DNA from: Deinococcus soli (ex Cha et al. 2016)
Lineage (GTDB): Bacteria > Deinococcota > Deinococci > Deinococcales > Deinococcaceae
Reading direction: 5' to 3'
Length of the DNA: 64,000 bases
Assembly (NCBI RefSeq): GCF_001007995.1
Contig: NZ_CP011389.1
Coordinates: forward strand, 496,001-560,000
Shown: positions 20,294-29,698 of the stretch, in pieces
How the letters are laid out: the number at the start of each line of letters is the position of its first letter
Numbering within the stretch: position 1 is the stretch's first letter
Made by a program: the position numbers and the translations under genes
The notes under the pieces: generated by a model
The model's input: the letters and a program-made list of their open reading frames with translations, nothing else
What the model was told of the DNA's origin: nothing
The model's database searches: none

Positions 20294-21222
20294 TCGACCA
20301 GATGTACCGCAAAGCCGTCCTGACCGTCGCCGGGCAGAAAGCCATCGAGAACGCCGTCCGCGCCCGCGGCTGGGGCATGGCCCAGCGTTTCGTCGCCGGC
20401 GAAACCCCCCAGACCGCCATCCAGGCCGTCCACGACCTGAAGAAAGACGGCATCATGGCGAACCTCGACCTGCTGGGCGAATTCATCGAGAGCCCCGCAC
20501 AGTGCACGCAGTTCGCCGACAACGTCATTACCATGCAAGGCGCCGCGCACGCCGCCGGGATCACGCCCTACGTGAGCATCAAGCTGTCCAGCGTCGGCCA
20601 GGGCAAGACCGTGGACGGTGAAGACCTGGGCCTCACGAACGCCCGCCGCATCATCCGCCGCGCCAGGGAGTACGGCGGCTTCGTGTGCCTCGACATGGAA
20701 GACCACCCCCGCGTGGACCAGACCCTCGCGCAGTTCCGCACCCTGCACGGTGAGTTCGGCGGGCAGCACGTCGGCACCGTCCTCCAGAGCTACCTCTACC
20801 GCACCGAGAAGGACCGCGCCAGCCTGGACGACCTGAGCCCCAACCTCCGCATCGTGAAGGGCGCGTACCTGGAACCCGAAACGGTCGCATACCCGCAGAA
20901 AGCCGACGTGGACGCCGCCTACCGCCGCCTCGTGTACGCCCACATGCAGGCCGGGAACTACGTGAATGTCGCCACGCACGACGAGAGCATCATCCACGAC
21001 GTGCAGATGTACGCCCTGGCGCACGGCATCAGCAAGGACGCCTTCGAATTCCAGATGCTGTACGGCATCCGCCGCGACCTGCAACGCAACCTCGCCGCCG
21101 CCGGGTACCGCGTCCGCGCGTACATCCCCTACGGCCGCGACTGGTACCCCTACTTCAGCCGCCGCATCGCCGAGACGCCCCGCAACGCCATGTTCGTGCT
21201 GCGCGGCATGCTCAAGGGCTGA
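20290..21222 (+). CDS. Proline dehydrogenase
   Basis: 310 aa, the length of the stand-alone (monofunctional) enzymes of Deinococcus and Thermus. This FAD enzyme oxidises proline to pyrroline-5-carboxylate and feeds electrons to the respiratory chain. Diagnostic segments are [31 protein letters not shown] and the C-terminal [17 protein letters not shown] that contacts substrate. The start codon overlaps the gntR stop as ATGA. P5C dehydrogenase follows 71 bases later. Confidence 0.95.
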   Translation: MIDQMYRKAVLTVAGQKAIENAVRARGWGMAQRFVAGETPQTAIQAVHDLKKDGIMANLDLLGEFIESPAQCTQFADNVITMQGAAHAAGITPYVSIKLSSVGQGKTVDGEDLGLTNARRIIRRAREYGGFVCLDMEDHPRVDQTLAQFRTLHGEFGGQHVGTVLQSYLYRTEKDRASLDDLSPNLRIVKGAYLEPETVAYPQKADVDAAYRRLVYAHMQAGNYVNVATHDESIIHDVQMYALAHGISKDAFEFQMLYGIRRDLQRNLAAAGYRVRAYIPYGRDWYPYFSRRIAETPRNAMFVLRGMLKG

Positions 21223-21293
21223 ACCTTCCAGTCACCTCCACCTGTCCGCCCTTCACCGCAGCCCAGAGCAGACACCACGAATCAGGAGACCCC

Positions 21294-22865
21294 ATGATCA
21301 AAGTTCAGGAATACCGCCCGCAGAGCTTCATCGACTTCACGAAGGAAGAGAACGTCAAGGCCTATCAGGACGCGCTGAAGAAAGTCCGCGCCGAGCTGGT
21401 TGGGAAGCACTACCCGATGGTCATTGACGGTGAGCGGGTGGATACGGCTGAGAAGCTGACCAGCCTGAACCCCTGCGACACGACTGAAGTGGTGGGGACG
21501 ACGGCGAAGGCGACCATCGAGGATGCCGAGCGGGCCCTGCAGGGCGCATGGACGGCGTTCGAGAGCTGGAAGAAGTGGGACATGGACGCCCGCGCGCGCG
21601 TGCTGCTGAAAGCGGCCGCGATCCTGAAGCGCCGCCGCCTGGAGGCGTGCGCGCTCATGAGCATCGAGGTCGGGAAGAACTACGCCGAGGCCGACGTGGA
21701 AGTGGCGGAAGCGATCGATTTCCTGGAGTACTACGCGCGCAGCGCCATGCGGTACTCGGGCTTCGGGAGCAGCGAGACGACGTGGTTCGAGGGCGAGGAG
21801 AACGGCCTGATGAGCATCCCGCTGGGGGTGGGCGTGAGCATCAGCCCGTGGAACTTCCCGTGCGCGATCTTCATCGGGATGGCCGCCGCGCCGATCGTGG
21901 TGGGGAACTGCGTGATCGTGAAGCCCGCCGAGGACGCGGGCCTGATCGCGGGGTTCATGGTGGACATCATGCTGGAGGCCGGGCTGCCCGCCGGGGTGCT
22001 GCAGTTCCTGCCGGGCGTGGGCAAGGAGATCGGCGAGTACCTGACGACGCACGCGAAGACCCGCTTCATCACGTTCACAGGAAGCCGCGCGGTGGGCCTG
22101 CACATCAACGAGGTGGCGGCGAAGGTGCAGCCCGGCCAGAAGTGGATCAAGCGCGTGATCATGGAACTGGGTGGCAAGGACGGCATGATCGTGGACGAGA
22201 CCGCCGATCTGGACGTGGCGGTGACGGCGGCGGTGCAGGGCGCGTTCGGGTTCAACGGGCAGAAGTGCAGCGCCATGAGCCGCCTGATCGTGGTGGACAG
22301 CGTGTACGACGACGTGGTCAGCGCCTTCGTGGAGCGCGCGGGTGCCCTGAAGGTCGGGACGGGTGAGGAGAACGCGAACGTCACGGCAGTCGTGAACCAG
22401 ATGAGCTTCGACAAGATCAAGAGCTACCTGGAGATCGCGCCCGATGAAGGCAAGGTGCTGCTGGGCGGCGCGGCGACCGGCGAGGCGAACGGCAAGCAGG
22501 GGTACTACGTGCAGCCGACCATCGTGGGCGAAGTGAAGCGCGAGTCGCGTCTGGCGCAGGAGGAGATCTTCGGGCCGGTCGTGTCGGTCATCCGCGCGCG
22601 GGACTGGCAGGACGCGCTGGATATCGCCAACAGCACCGAGTACGGCCTGACGGGCGGCGTGTGCAGCGCCAGCCGTGAGCGTCTGGAGCAGGCCCGCGCA
22701 GAGTTCGAGGTCGGGAACCTGTACTTCAACCGCAAGATCACGGGCGCGATCGTGGGCGTGCAGCCCTTCGGCGGCTACAACATGAGCGGCACGGACAGCA
22801 AGGCGGGCGGCCCGGATTACCTGGCGAACTTCATGCAGCTCAAGACCGTCACCGAACGCTGGTAA
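21294..22865 (+). CDS. L-glutamate gamma-semialdehyde (P5C) dehydrogenase
   Basis: 523 aa. This aldehyde dehydrogenase completes proline breakdown to glutamate with NAD. The catalytic cysteine is about C325 in [11 protein letters not shown] and the general base E291 is in [22 protein letters not shown] and [12 protein letters not shown] form the NAD site. AGGAG precedes the ATG. The reaction channels product from the proline dehydrogenase encoded just upstream. A strong hairpin ends the operon. Confidence 0.96.
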   Translation: MIKVQEYRPQSFIDFTKEENVKAYQDALKKVRAELVGKHYPMVIDGERVDTAEKLTSLNPCDTTEVVGTTAKATIEDAERALQGAWTAFESWKKWDMDARARVLLKAAAILKRRRLEACALMSIEVGKNYAEADVEVAEAIDFLEYYARSAMRYSGFGSSETTWFEGEENGLMSIPLGVGVSISPWNFPCAIFIGMAAAPIVVGNCVIVKPAEDAGLIAGFMVDIMLEAGLPAGVLQFLPGVGKEIGEYLTTHAKTRFITFTGSRAVGLHINEVAAKVQPGQKWIKRVIMELGGKDGMIVDETADLDVAVTAAVQGAFGFNGQKCSAMSRLIVVDSVYDDVVSAFVERAGALKVGTGEENANVTAVVNQMSFDKIKSYLEIAPDEGKVLLGGAATGEANGKQGYYVQPTIVGEVKRESRLAQEEIFGPVVSVIRARDWQDALDIANSTEYGLTGGVCSASRERLEQARAEFEVGNLYFNRKITGAIVGVQPFGGYNMSGTDSKAGGPDYLANFMQLKTVTERW

Positions 22866-22882
22866 GCACAGCGCTTCAGCTG

Positions 22883-22915
22883 GGGGGGCATCCTGCGCGC
22901 TGCGGGGTGCCCCCC
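22883..22915 (+). terminator. Terminator of the proline-degradation operon
   Basis: GGGGGGCA pairs with TGCCCCCC (22883-22890 with 22908-22915) and is followed by TTCTC. It lies just before the left end of the insertion element. Confidence 0.7.
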
Positions 22916-22944
22916 TTCTCGCACTGGCCGCGGCTCTAGAGTTG

Positions 22945-22956
22945 ATCCGGAAAATC
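22945..22956 (+). repeat. Left inverted repeat of the insertion element
   Basis: ATCCGGAAAATC, identical to the inverted copy at 24598-24609. It lies 41 bases before the transposase start. Confidence 0.65.
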
Positions 22957-22996
22957 AGGGATAGTGTGCCGCTCTCTGAGGCGCCACACTCTGCTC

Positions 22997-23778
22997 ATGC
23001 GGCTGACTGATGCACAATGGACCGTTTTGGCACCCCTATTCCCTCAACCGTTCAAACGCACCAATCGTGGACGACCGCGGCGACCGGACCGTGAGGTTCT
23101 GGACGGCATCCTCTGGATCCTCCGCACTGGAGCGCAATGGTATGCCCTCCCGAAAGACGAGTACCCTTCCAAGACCACTTGCCATGACCGCTTCCAGGAA
23201 TGGAACGAGCAGAACGTCTTCCCGAAGATCCTTGCTGCGCTGTATGAGTTAGGCGAGGAGGATCAGGTTCTGGACCTACGGGAAGCCTTTATCGACGGAA
23301 CGTTCAGCCCTGCAAAAAAAGGGGCGCGGGTATCGGCCCAACCAAGAAAGGCAAGGGCACCAAAATCATGGTCATCGTGGATGCAAGCGGCGTACCGCTT
23401 GCCATTCACACCACCAGCGCCAGTCCTGCAGAGGTCAGACTCGTGCACGACACCCTTGACGCCTCGTTTGGGTTGGATTTTCCGAAACGGTTGATTGGAG
23501 ACAAGGCTTACGACAGTGACGGTCTGGATGCTGAGTTGGCGGCGGTTGGCGTCGAGATGATTGCTCCCAACCGTCGAAATCGTCGGAAGACACAGGATGG
23601 CCGACCACTGCGCCGTTACAAGCGGCGCTGGAAAGTTGAACGGACGATCGCGTGGCTGCAGAGCTTTCGACGGATCAGGACACGGGATGAAGTCAAAGCG
23701 CAGAATTTCTTGGGGTTCGTTCAACTGGGATGCATTGTCATCCTTCTACGTATGGTTCGCTGCTTACCGGTACAGTGA
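22997..23778 (+). CDS. IS5-family transposase made by -1 frameshifting
   Basis: The first frame runs from [18 protein letters not shown] to the A7 run at 23314-23320; the second, one base back, continues as [23 protein letters not shown] to the stop at 23778. Joined, they give a DDE transposase of about 260 residues: D in AFIDGTF, D in [10 protein letters not shown], and E in [12 protein letters not shown]. Frameshifting at an A-run is the known expression mode of IS427-group elements, so the element may be functional. A CACACT box lies 6 bases before the ATG. GC content is lower than in the host genes. Confidence 0.85.
23314..23320 (+). other. A7 slippery site for programmed -1 frameshifting
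   Basis: In the zero frame the site reads GCA AAA AAA GGG. Slipping back one base gives AAA AGG GGC and enters the downstream transposase frame exactly where conserved sequence resumes. Confidence 0.7.
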
Positions 23779-23810
23779 GGCAGAAATCTCATCCCGGAGG
23801 ACCCATCGGA

Positions 23811-24542
23811 ATGACAACTCGCTATGACGACATTGCTACCTGGTATGCAGACCACATCGCGAGCGTGTCACCGGCTGAAGCCCTCGTGGTCCCTGAGATC
23901 CTCAGACTCACGGGTGACGTGAAGGAGCGCAGGGTGTGTGACCTGGCGTGTGGTGAAGGTCACCTGGCCCGCCTTCTTCAGCAACAAGGGGCACAAGTGA
24001 CCGGTGTCGACCTGTCTGCCGCTCTGATTGACCTGGCACGGCAGAAAGAACAACGGCGTCCTTTGGGTGTGCAGTATCGAGTGGATGATGCTCAGCATCT
24101 CAGTACGATGGCCGCTCAAAGTGTCGATGCGTGTGTGTCTAACCTGGCGTTGATGGATATTCCTGACCTGGTCGCTGTGGTCGAGGCCGTCAAGCGTGTG
24201 CTCATCCCTGGTGGGTCATTCACCTTCTCAGTGACCCACCCCTGTTTTCAGGCGCCTGGGGCATTTTGGAACAGGAGTGAAGATCAGGAGATGACGCGTG
24301 TGATTCTCAAATATTTCGACGAGGGGGAGTGGAGATCCACGAACCCTGCAGGTGTGCGGGGGCGCGTTGGGGCACATCACCGCACCTTGACGACCTATGT
24401 GAACACCCTTGTCCGGGCAGGATTTGCCTTGGACCAGATGAGTGAACCGCGAGCCAGAGGTCCACTGGCACAAGTGAAACCCGAGTATGCCGTGGTGCCC
24501 CCATTTCTGGTCATGCGCTGGTTGAACGAAATCAGCGTCTGA
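23811..24542 (+). CDS. Class I SAM-dependent methyltransferase (IS passenger)
   Basis: 243 aa. SAM-binding motif I is VCDLACGEGHLARLL, followed by GVDLSAALIDLA and later LIPGGSFTFSVTHPCF. It is a small-molecule-type methyltransferase of the Methyltransf_11/25 group; the substrate is unknown. The ATG at 23811 has CGGAGG upstream. It starts 33 bases after the transposase stop, on the same strand and before the only matching right inverted repeat, so it appears to travel with the element. Its GC content and codon use are clearly lower than those of the host genes. Confidence 0.85.
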   Translation: MTTRYDDIATWYADHIASVSPAEALVVPEILRLTGDVKERRVCDLACGEGHLARLLQQQGAQVTGVDLSAALIDLARQKEQRRPLGVQYRVDDAQHLSTMAAQSVDACVSNLALMDIPDLVAVVEAVKRVLIPGGSFTFSVTHPCFQAPGAFWNRSEDQEMTRVILKYFDEGEWRSTNPAGVRGRVGAHHRTLTTYVNTLVRAGFALDQMSEPRARGPLAQVKPEYAVVPPFLVMRWLNEISV

Positions 24543-24597
24543 GTGACATGCCCCGCCCTTTAAACTTTTGGGTCAGAGATCTCAGAATTTACTTCTG

Positions 24598-24609
24598 GAT
24601 TTTCCGGAT
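24598..24609 (-). repeat. Right inverted repeat of the insertion element
   Basis: GATTTTCCGGAT is the exact reverse complement of the left repeat. It lies 56 bases after the methyltransferase stop. No closer copy exists between the transposase and the methyltransferase. Confidence 0.6.
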
Positions 24610-24732
24610 GGCTTGTAGTGCTTCCATATCCGTCCGGGCGGCCCGGCGGCCCCCTCGCCCTTCTGCTGATGCTCTCTCCCTGTCCCAGAAAGCAAGCTGA
24701 GAGGGAGGGGGTTTCATTTCTTATCAGATACG

Positions 24733-24942
24733 CTACAGAACGGACGGGTCATGTGCGGACGCCACACAGCCGCTTGATATGAACCGCACACGCCAGTTGC
24801 TGATGATGAACTGACTGTCAGTTGAGGAAGAAAGATCGTACCTGATGAGAGGCGGGGCCTCCAGCAGATCTGACCACCCGATGGGGGTGGCAATGGGAAT
24901 TGTCACTTCCAGGCAGTGATTTTCGGTTTGTTCTGCACCCAC
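24733..24942 (-). CDS. Possible small leaderless ORF, unknown
   Basis: 69 codons from a GTG at 24942, with a TAGGTT box (24951-24956) 8 bases upstream, the spacing seen at leaderless genes in this window. The peptide (MGAEQTENHCLEVTIPIATP and onward) matches nothing I recognise. Its codons lack the GC-rich third positions of host genes. It may be a foreign small gene, a gene remnant, or chance. Confidence 0.25.
   Translation of the reverse strand: MGAEQTENHCLEVTIPIATPIGWSDLLEAPPLIRYDLSSSTDSQFIISNWRVRFISSGCVASAHDPSVL
24809..24823. promoter_or_regulatory. Perfect palindrome of unknown role
   Basis: AACTGAC-T-GTCAGTT is a perfect 15-base odd palindrome inside the lower-GC stretch. It could be a regulator site or a trace of a mobile element. 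Confidence 0.35.
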
Positions 24943-25126
24943 TCCAGAGCAACCTAGACATGCGGGCCATTGTGACTGTGGCGCGCACTAACATCCCCCT
25001 CAACTTCATCACACCGAGCGACGCTCACTGTCCGCACTGGCCCGGCCCCGCGCCGCGCCAGCACCTTCACCCACATCGTTTCGGCACCGTGCCGGAAGAC
25101 TGCCTTCCGTCACACCTGGAGACCTC

Positions 25127-26854
25127 ATGAAGCACACCCGTTCCATCCTGGCCGCCACCCTCGCCCTGAGCCTCGCCGCCTGCAGCCAGCAGACGGCCAC
25201 CCCCGTCGCCACTCCCGAGGCCAGCGCTCCCGCTGACGCCATCGCCGGCGCTTATCTGGTGGGCTTCAAGCAGGGCAACCTCAGCAGCCAGAGCGTGACG
25301 GAACAGGCCGCCGTGCAGGCCCAGGCCATCGCCGCCGCGGGCGGGATCATGACCAGCCAGTGGGTGGACATCAGCGCCGCCGCCGTGAAACTCGACGCCG
25401 CCGCGCTCGCCAAACTGCGCGCCAACCCCAGCGTCGAGTACGTCGAACCCGACTACGTACGCACCGCGCAGGGCTTCAAGGCCGGCGTCACCGACAGTAA
25501 AATCAGCACGGGCCTGAGCGCTCAGACCCTGACCGCCCAGGCGCTGTACGCCCCCAGCGGTGAGTTCACCTGGGGCGACAATGCCCTGCGCGTCCAGAAC
25601 CTCCGCGCCAGTGGCTACACCGGCACCGGCGTCGCCGTGTGCGTCGGTGACACCGGCATCGACGGCAACCACCCCGAATTCGGGCGGAAACTCAAGGGCT
25701 TCAAGAACTTCGTCACCACCGAAGCCAACCGCAACGACCCCTACGCCCTGAACGACGTGTCCCACCACGGCACGCACGTCTCCGGCACGATCTTCGCGCA
25801 ACTCGGCGCGGGCACCGGTGCCAGCGGCACCCTGAGCGGCATGGACGCCAACGGCGTCGTGGGCGTGGCAACGGGCGTGAACCTGTACATGGCCCGCGTG
25901 CTGGGCAACACCGGCTCGGGCAGCAGCAGCGGCATCATCAACGGCGTGAACTGGTGCGCCGCGCAGCTCAAGAGCCAGGGCGGCACCGAGAACAAGGTCG
26001 TCATCAGCCTCTCCCTGGGCGGCGGCAGCAAGAGCCAGACCGAACAGCGCGCCTACACCAGCGTCTGGCAGAAGGGCGCCCTGACCATCGCCGCGACCGG
26101 CAACGACGGCGCCGCCGTCTCCTACCCCGCCGCGTACACCGAAGTGGTCGCCATCGGCGCCGTGGACAGCAACCTCGCCAAGGCGGACTTCAGCAACTTC
26201 GGCACGCAGGTCGACCTGGTCGGCCCCGGCGTGGACGTGATCAGCACCGTGCCCCTGGGTCAGGGCAGCCAGGCACTCGCGTCCGGCGGCGGCGTGAGCT
26301 TCACAGAGGTGAAGGCCGCCGACCTGACCGGCAAGGGCAGCTTCACCGGGAACATCGTCGCGGCGGGCGGCACGAACAACGAGTTCTGCGGCACCACGAC
26401 CCGCAACGCCGCCCTGGCGGGGAACATTGCCCTCATCGCCCGCGGCACCTGCTCCTTCGAGGAGAAGACCGCCAACGCCGTCGCCAGCGGCGCCAAGGCC
26501 GTCATGATCTACAACAACGCCGCGGGCGCCCTGGGCATGACCCTCACCAACAGCTACACCGTGCCGGTTGTCGGCATCCTCCAGGCGGACGGTCAGGCCC
26601 TACTGGGCAAGCTGCCCACCACCGGCACCGCCGCCGTGACCAGCGCCGACTACGAGTCCTACAACGGCACCAGCATGGCCACCCCCCACGTCAGCGCCGC
26701 CGCCGCGGTCGTCTGGGCCGCCAAGCCCACCCTGACGAACACCCAGTTGCTCAGCCTGCTGACCAGCACCGCCAAGGACCTCGGCACCGCCGGGAAGGAC
26801 AACAACTTCGGGTACGGTCTGGTCGACCCCCTGAAGGCCATCACCGGCCAGTAA
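25127..26854 (+). CDS. S8 family serine protease (subtilase), lipoprotein
   Basis: 575 aa. A lipobox (LSLAAC, C19) predicts an exported lipid-anchored protein. Residues of about 40-112 form an inhibitor-I9 propeptide ending in VEYVEPDYVRTAQ. The catalytic triad is D175 (VCVGDTGID), H214 (HHGTHVSG) and S516 (NGTSMATPH), with the oxyanion Asn in ATGNDGA. A PA domain is inserted before the serine. A GGAG stands before the ATG. It is followed at once by a small secreted protein with an inhibitor-like fold. Confidence 0.93.
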   Translation: MKHTRSILAATLALSLAACSQQTATPVATPEASAPADAIAGAYLVGFKQGNLSSQSVTEQAAVQAQAIAAAGGIMTSQWVDISAAAVKLDAAALAKLRANPSVEYVEPDYVRTAQGFKAGVTDSKISTGLSAQTLTAQALYAPSGEFTWGDNALRVQNLRASGYTGTGVAVCVGDTGIDGNHPEFGRKLKGFKNFVTTEANRNDPYALNDVSHHGTHVSGTIFAQLGAGTGASGTLSGMDANGVVGVATGVNLYMARVLGNTGSGSSSGIINGVNWCAAQLKSQGGTENKVVISLSLGGGSKSQTEQRAYTSVWQKGALTIAATGNDGAAVSYPAAYTEVVAIGAVDSNLAKADFSNFGTQVDLVGPGVDVISTVPLGQGSQALASGGGVSFTEVKAADLTGKGSFTGNIVAAGGTNNEFCGTTTRNAALAGNIALIARGTCSFEEKTANAVASGAKAVMIYNNAAGALGMTLTNSYTVPVVGILQADGQALLGKLPTTGTAAVTSADYESYNGTSMATPHVSAAAAVVWAAKPTLTNTQLLSLLTSTAKDLGTAGKDNNFGYGLVDPLKAITGQ

Positions 26855-26869
26855 ACCCCCGCTCACCCG

Positions 26870-26895
26870 GCACCCCTTCCACACGGAGGGGGTGC
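26870..26895 (+). terminator. Terminator after the subtilase gene
   Basis: GCACCCC pairs with GGGGTGC (26870-26876 with 26889-26895), extended by TTCC and GGAG, and followed by TGTTCGTT. It partly abuts the promoter of the next gene. Confidence 0.65.
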
Positions 26896-26914
26896 TGTTC
26901 GTTAGCCTGAGCAC

Positions 26915-27337
26915 ATGCGCCGAGCAGCCCTCCTGTTCCCCCTACTGCTGTCCGGCGCGCCTTCCCACGCGCCCGTACAGCTGTTCCTGCCGGGCGCCCT
27001 GACCGCCACGCAACCCCGCGTCACCCTGCGCGTGAAAGGACTGGAAACGCCGGGCCGCTCGCTCACGACCGGGCTGTGTCAGGTCAGGTACACCGTCTTC
27101 GACCGGCAGGGCCGCGCCCTCATCGGGTATCCGAACCGCTCGACCCTCTGCGCCGAGGTGGGCCTGGGCATGAACACCGTACGCGGCACGTGGGGGGCGT
27201 TCACGCTTGACCTCTCCCCCGTCCGCGCCGCGAAGCTGCCCGCCGGGACGTACCTCATGACGGCGCACATTCAGGCGCAGGACTGGGGCAACCGGCTGAC
27301 CCTCGTGTCGAACACCGCGGCGCTACGGGTCCCCTGA
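26915..27337 (+). CDS. Small secreted protein, BsuPI protease-inhibitor-like
   Basis: 140 aa with a short signal peptide ([19 protein letters not shown]). The mature part looks like one immunoglobulin-like beta sandwich: [15 protein letters not shown] in the middle and [14 protein letters not shown] near the end, the pattern of BsuPI-type proteinase inhibitors. Two cysteines (LCQV and LCAE) could pair. A TAGCCT box stands 6 bases upstream (leaderless). It sits directly after a secreted subtilase, which makes an inhibitor or chaperone role attractive, but the family match is weak and made by eye. Confidence 0.65.
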   Translation: MRRAALLFPLLLSGAPSHAPVQLFLPGALTATQPRVTLRVKGLETPGRSLTTGLCQVRYTVFDRQGRALIGYPNRSTLCAEVGLGMNTVRGTWGAFTLDLSPVRAAKLPAGTYLMTAHIQAQDWGNRLTLVSNTAALRVP

Positions 27338-27340
27338 CTC

Positions 27341-28690
27341 CTACCAGCCTGCCTCCCGGAGCAGTCGGTCGACGATCTGCACGCCGCCCAGGAGGGCGGG
27401 GATGCCGCCGCCGGGGTGGACGCCAGTGCCGACCTGCCACAGTCCGCCCGTCAGGCGGTACGGCTGGGGGTGCAGCGGCCCGCCGCGCCACGCGGGGAGG
27501 CCGGGGCCGTACAGGGCGCCGCCGGGGTGCCCGCCCTGTGCGTAGTGGTCGGGGGCGAGTGTGGTGGTAGCAAGCGCGTCCCGCAGCAGCCCGGGGGCGT
27601 GCAGGGTCGCCTCGACCCGACGCAGTTGCGCCTGCACCCAGGGGTGACCCAGGGTGAGGGCCTCGCCGGTGGCGGGCGTGGCGAGCAGGACGCTCAGCTG
27701 CCGCCCGTGCGCGTGGACCAGGGTGAGGGTGTCCGGCGGGAGCGCGCCGCGCCGGACGTGCACGTGGAACGCCGCGAAGTCGGTGGGCGGCAGGACGCTG
27801 GTGGCTGGCAGTGGGGCGGGGCGGGGCAGGACGGCGTACACGCCGACGCCACTGACGGTGCGCCGCGCGACGGGTGAGGTGACGAGGCGGCCCCGCAGCG
27901 CGGCCAGCCGGTGCGGATCGAGGGCACTGACGATCAGGTCGTGCCGCGCCGTCCCACCATCCGCAAGGGTGAGGGTCTGCCCGTCCAGTCGCGTGACCGG
28001 GGCATGCTCGCGCACCTGTACGCCGCGCGCCTGCCCGAAGGTCAGCAGGGCGTCCAGCAATGCCCCCATGCCGTCCGCCGGGCGGGAGACGTCCGCGCCG
28101 ACCAGGGCCGGGATCAGCGCGTACAACGGCGGCGCGACCCCGGGGAGCAGTCCGGCGTTCAGGGCGTGCGTGGCCAGAGCGTGGGTCAGGGCGGGCGGCA
28201 GCCTCTGCGCGGCCAGCCACCCCTGCGCGGTCAGGTGCGGCCCCTGCACGCGCAGCAGCGCGGCGGCCGCCTGCCGGAACAGCGGGTCGCGCAGGCGCGG
28301 CGGGGTGGTCAGCAGCACACCCAGGAACGGCGCGAGTGGCGCGGCGGCCCGCAGGTACCGCTGCCAGTGCGGGTGCAGCGGGTGGCCGGGCGGCACCGGG
28401 AGCGGCACCGGGCCGTGGGGGGTGTGGTGCACGCCCAGCCCGCCGGGCAGCGGACGCAGGTGCAGGGGGTCGGGTTCGTTCAGGCCGCGCAGGTACGCGC
28501 GCCACACCTGCGGGAACGTGAACAGGCTGGGGCCGGTGTCCACCGACTCACCGGCCAGGGTGAGGCGGCGCAGCTTTCCGCCCGCCTGATCCCGGTCGTA
28601 CACGGTCACCGCGTGCCCCCGGTGCGCGAGGCGGGCCGCGAGGGCCAGTCCGGCGATCCCGCCTCCCAGGATGCCGACGGGGCGGGTCAC
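27341..28690 (-). CDS. crtD: FAD-dependent carotenoid desaturase, CrtD-like
   Basis: 449 aa. The N-terminal FAD motif [20 protein letters not shown] is followed by [16 protein letters not shown], as in CrtI/CrtD phytoene desaturases, and the C-terminus [16 protein letters not shown] is the second dinucleotide signature. In Deinococcus a CrtD-type enzyme makes the 3',4' double bond of deinoxanthin; I infer this role from the compact length and the carotenoid context. The GTG start lies one base after the ubiA stop. CarH is encoded on the other side of that pair. Confidence 0.8.
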   Translation of the reverse strand: MTRPVGILGGGIAGLALAARLAHRGHAVTVYDRDQAGGKLRRLTLAGESVDTGPSLFTFPQVWRAYLRGLNEPDPLHLRPLPGGLGVHHTPHGPVPLPVPPGHPLHPHWQRYLRAAAPLAPFLGVLLTTPPRLRDPLFRQAAAALLRVQGPHLTAQGWLAAQRLPPALTHALATHALNAGLLPGVAPPLYALIPALVGADVSRPADGMGALLDALLTFGQARGVQVREHAPVTRLDGQTLTLADGGTARHDLIVSALDPHRLAALRGRLVTSPVARRTVSGVGVYAVLPRPAPLPATSVLPPTDFAAFHVHVRRGALPPDTLTLVHAHGRQLSVLLATPATGEALTLGHPWVQAQLRRVEATLHAPGLLRDALATTTLAPDHYAQGGHPGGALYGPGLPAWRGGPLHPQPYRLTGGLWQVGTGVHPGGGIPALLGGVQIVDRLLREAGW

Positions 28691-28691
28691 G

Positions 28692-29591
28692 TCAGAACCC
28701 GGTCCACTGGCCGCGCGCCAGCAGGTACACGAGTTGCACGCCGGCGACCGCGCCGACAATCCAGGGGGTGATGATGCTCAGGGGGTACAGCCGCGCGGCC
28801 TGTTCGGGGGTGGGGCGCAGCAGGAGGCGCAGGGCCATGCCGCCGCAGGTGAGGAGCAGCGCCAGCGCGGTGAGTGTCGAGACGGGGAGCAGCAGCGCCG
28901 AGGCGAGAATGAACCACGTCAGGGCGTAGGCGGCCGTGCCGCGCGCGCCGAGGGTGGTGGCGACCGTGCGGGTTCCGGCGGCGCGGTCGGCGGGGATGTC
29001 CTGCGCGGCGTCGAAGGCGTGCTTGCCGACCGAGTAGCTCATGAGGGCCAGCAGCGGCCACCACGGAAGCGGGCTGCCGAGGGCCAGCGCGGGCAGCGCC
29101 AGCGGGAGGGCGTACGCGACGTTGCTCAGGCCGTCCAGGAACGGGCGGGCTTTCAGGCGCAGCGGGGGGAGGCTGTACGCGGCGAACAGCAGCGCGGACG
29201 CCAGCAGCAGCAGCGTGGCGGCGGGTGGCAGCAGGACGCTCAGTCCGGCCAGCGCGGGCAGGTTCCACCACAGCGTGGCGCGCAGCAGCGGCGCGGCCTC
29301 CTGCACCTGCAACCGCGCGCCCTGCCAGCCGCCCTTGCGGGAGGACCGGGCGTCCTCCTCCTGATCCCACAGGTCGTTCAGGCCGTAGATCAGGAGGTTG
29401 AACGGCAGGGTCAGGTACGCCAGCAGCGCCAGCACCCCGGCGTCCAGGGTGTACAGACGGCCTGTGAGCCACACCCCGGTCACCAGGGTGCCCACGGTGT
29501 TCACCCACAGGGCCGGGCGGGACACGACCAGCGCGCGCCGCAGCGGGAAGCGGGCGGGGGTCAGGGTGGGGGCGGCGCGGTCGGTCGGCAT
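28692..29591 (-). CDS. UbiA family prenyltransferase, possibly carotenoid-related
   Basis: 299 aa with eight or nine helices. Both metal-diphosphate motifs are present: NDLWDQEED near residue 75 and DIPADRAAG near 195. UbiA enzymes attach prenyl groups to aromatic or carotenoid acceptors. The pairing with a crtD gene recalls the haloarchaeal CrtD-lycopene elongase pair, but deinoxanthin has no added prenyl group, so the substrate is open. The ATG at 29591 follows GGAGG and a TATGCT box. It is divergent from carH. Confidence 0.82.
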   Translation of the reverse strand: MPTDRAAPTLTPARFPLRRALVVSRPALWVNTVGTLVTGVWLTGRLYTLDAGVLALLAYLTLPFNLLIYGLNDLWDQEEDARSSRKGGWQGARLQVQEAAPLLRATLWWNLPALAGLSVLLPPAATLLLLASALLFAAYSLPPLRLKARPFLDGLSNVAYALPLALPALALGSPLPWWPLLALMSYSVGKHAFDAAQDIPADRAAGTRTVATTLGARGTAAYALTWFILASALLLPVSTLTALALLLTCGGMALRLLLRPTPEQAARLYPLSIITPWIVGAVAGVQLVYLLARGQWTGF

Positions 29592-29698
29592 GACGGCAAC
29601 CTCCGCAGCATAGCGGCTGGGGGTGGTGGGCAGATGCCCCGACGTTTGGCCGGAATCGTTACGTTCCTGCGGTCGCGTGGCGCTCAGAATAGGGTTTG
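29592..29698. promoter_or_regulatory. Divergent promoter region of ubiA-crtD and carH
   Basis: 107 bases. On the minus strand a TATGCT box precedes ubiA; on the plus strand CAGAAT and TAGGGT boxes lie at 29685-29695, just before carH. An imperfect repeat, GGAATCG TTA CGTTCC (29652-29667), sits between them and could be bound by the regulator. Confidence 0.45.

Larger units (their letters stand above)
22939..24615 (+). mobile_element. IS5-family insertion element with a methyltransferase passenger gene
   Basis: The 12-bp sequence ATCCGGAAAATC at 22945-22956 recurs in inverted orientation at 24598-24609. Each copy stands 6 bases inside a TA (22937-22938 and 24616-24617), which fits the TA duplication of the IS427 group. 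Between them are a frameshifted IS5-type transposase and a methyltransferase gene. The roughly 1.7 kb length is about twice that of simple IS427 elements. The bases outside the 12-bp core are poorly matched, so the exact ends are uncertain. Confidence 0.6.
24616..25126. other. Lower-GC intergenic stretch between the IS and the subtilase gene
   Basis: About 510 bases with no clear conserved gene. It holds one possible leaderless small ORF on the minus strand (24733-24942), a perfect palindrome at 24809-24823, and near the right end a CGGCAC-C-GTGCCG repeat at 25082-25094 just before the subtilase ribosome site. Base composition is lower in GC than the genome, suggesting acquired DNA. Confidence 0.5.
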
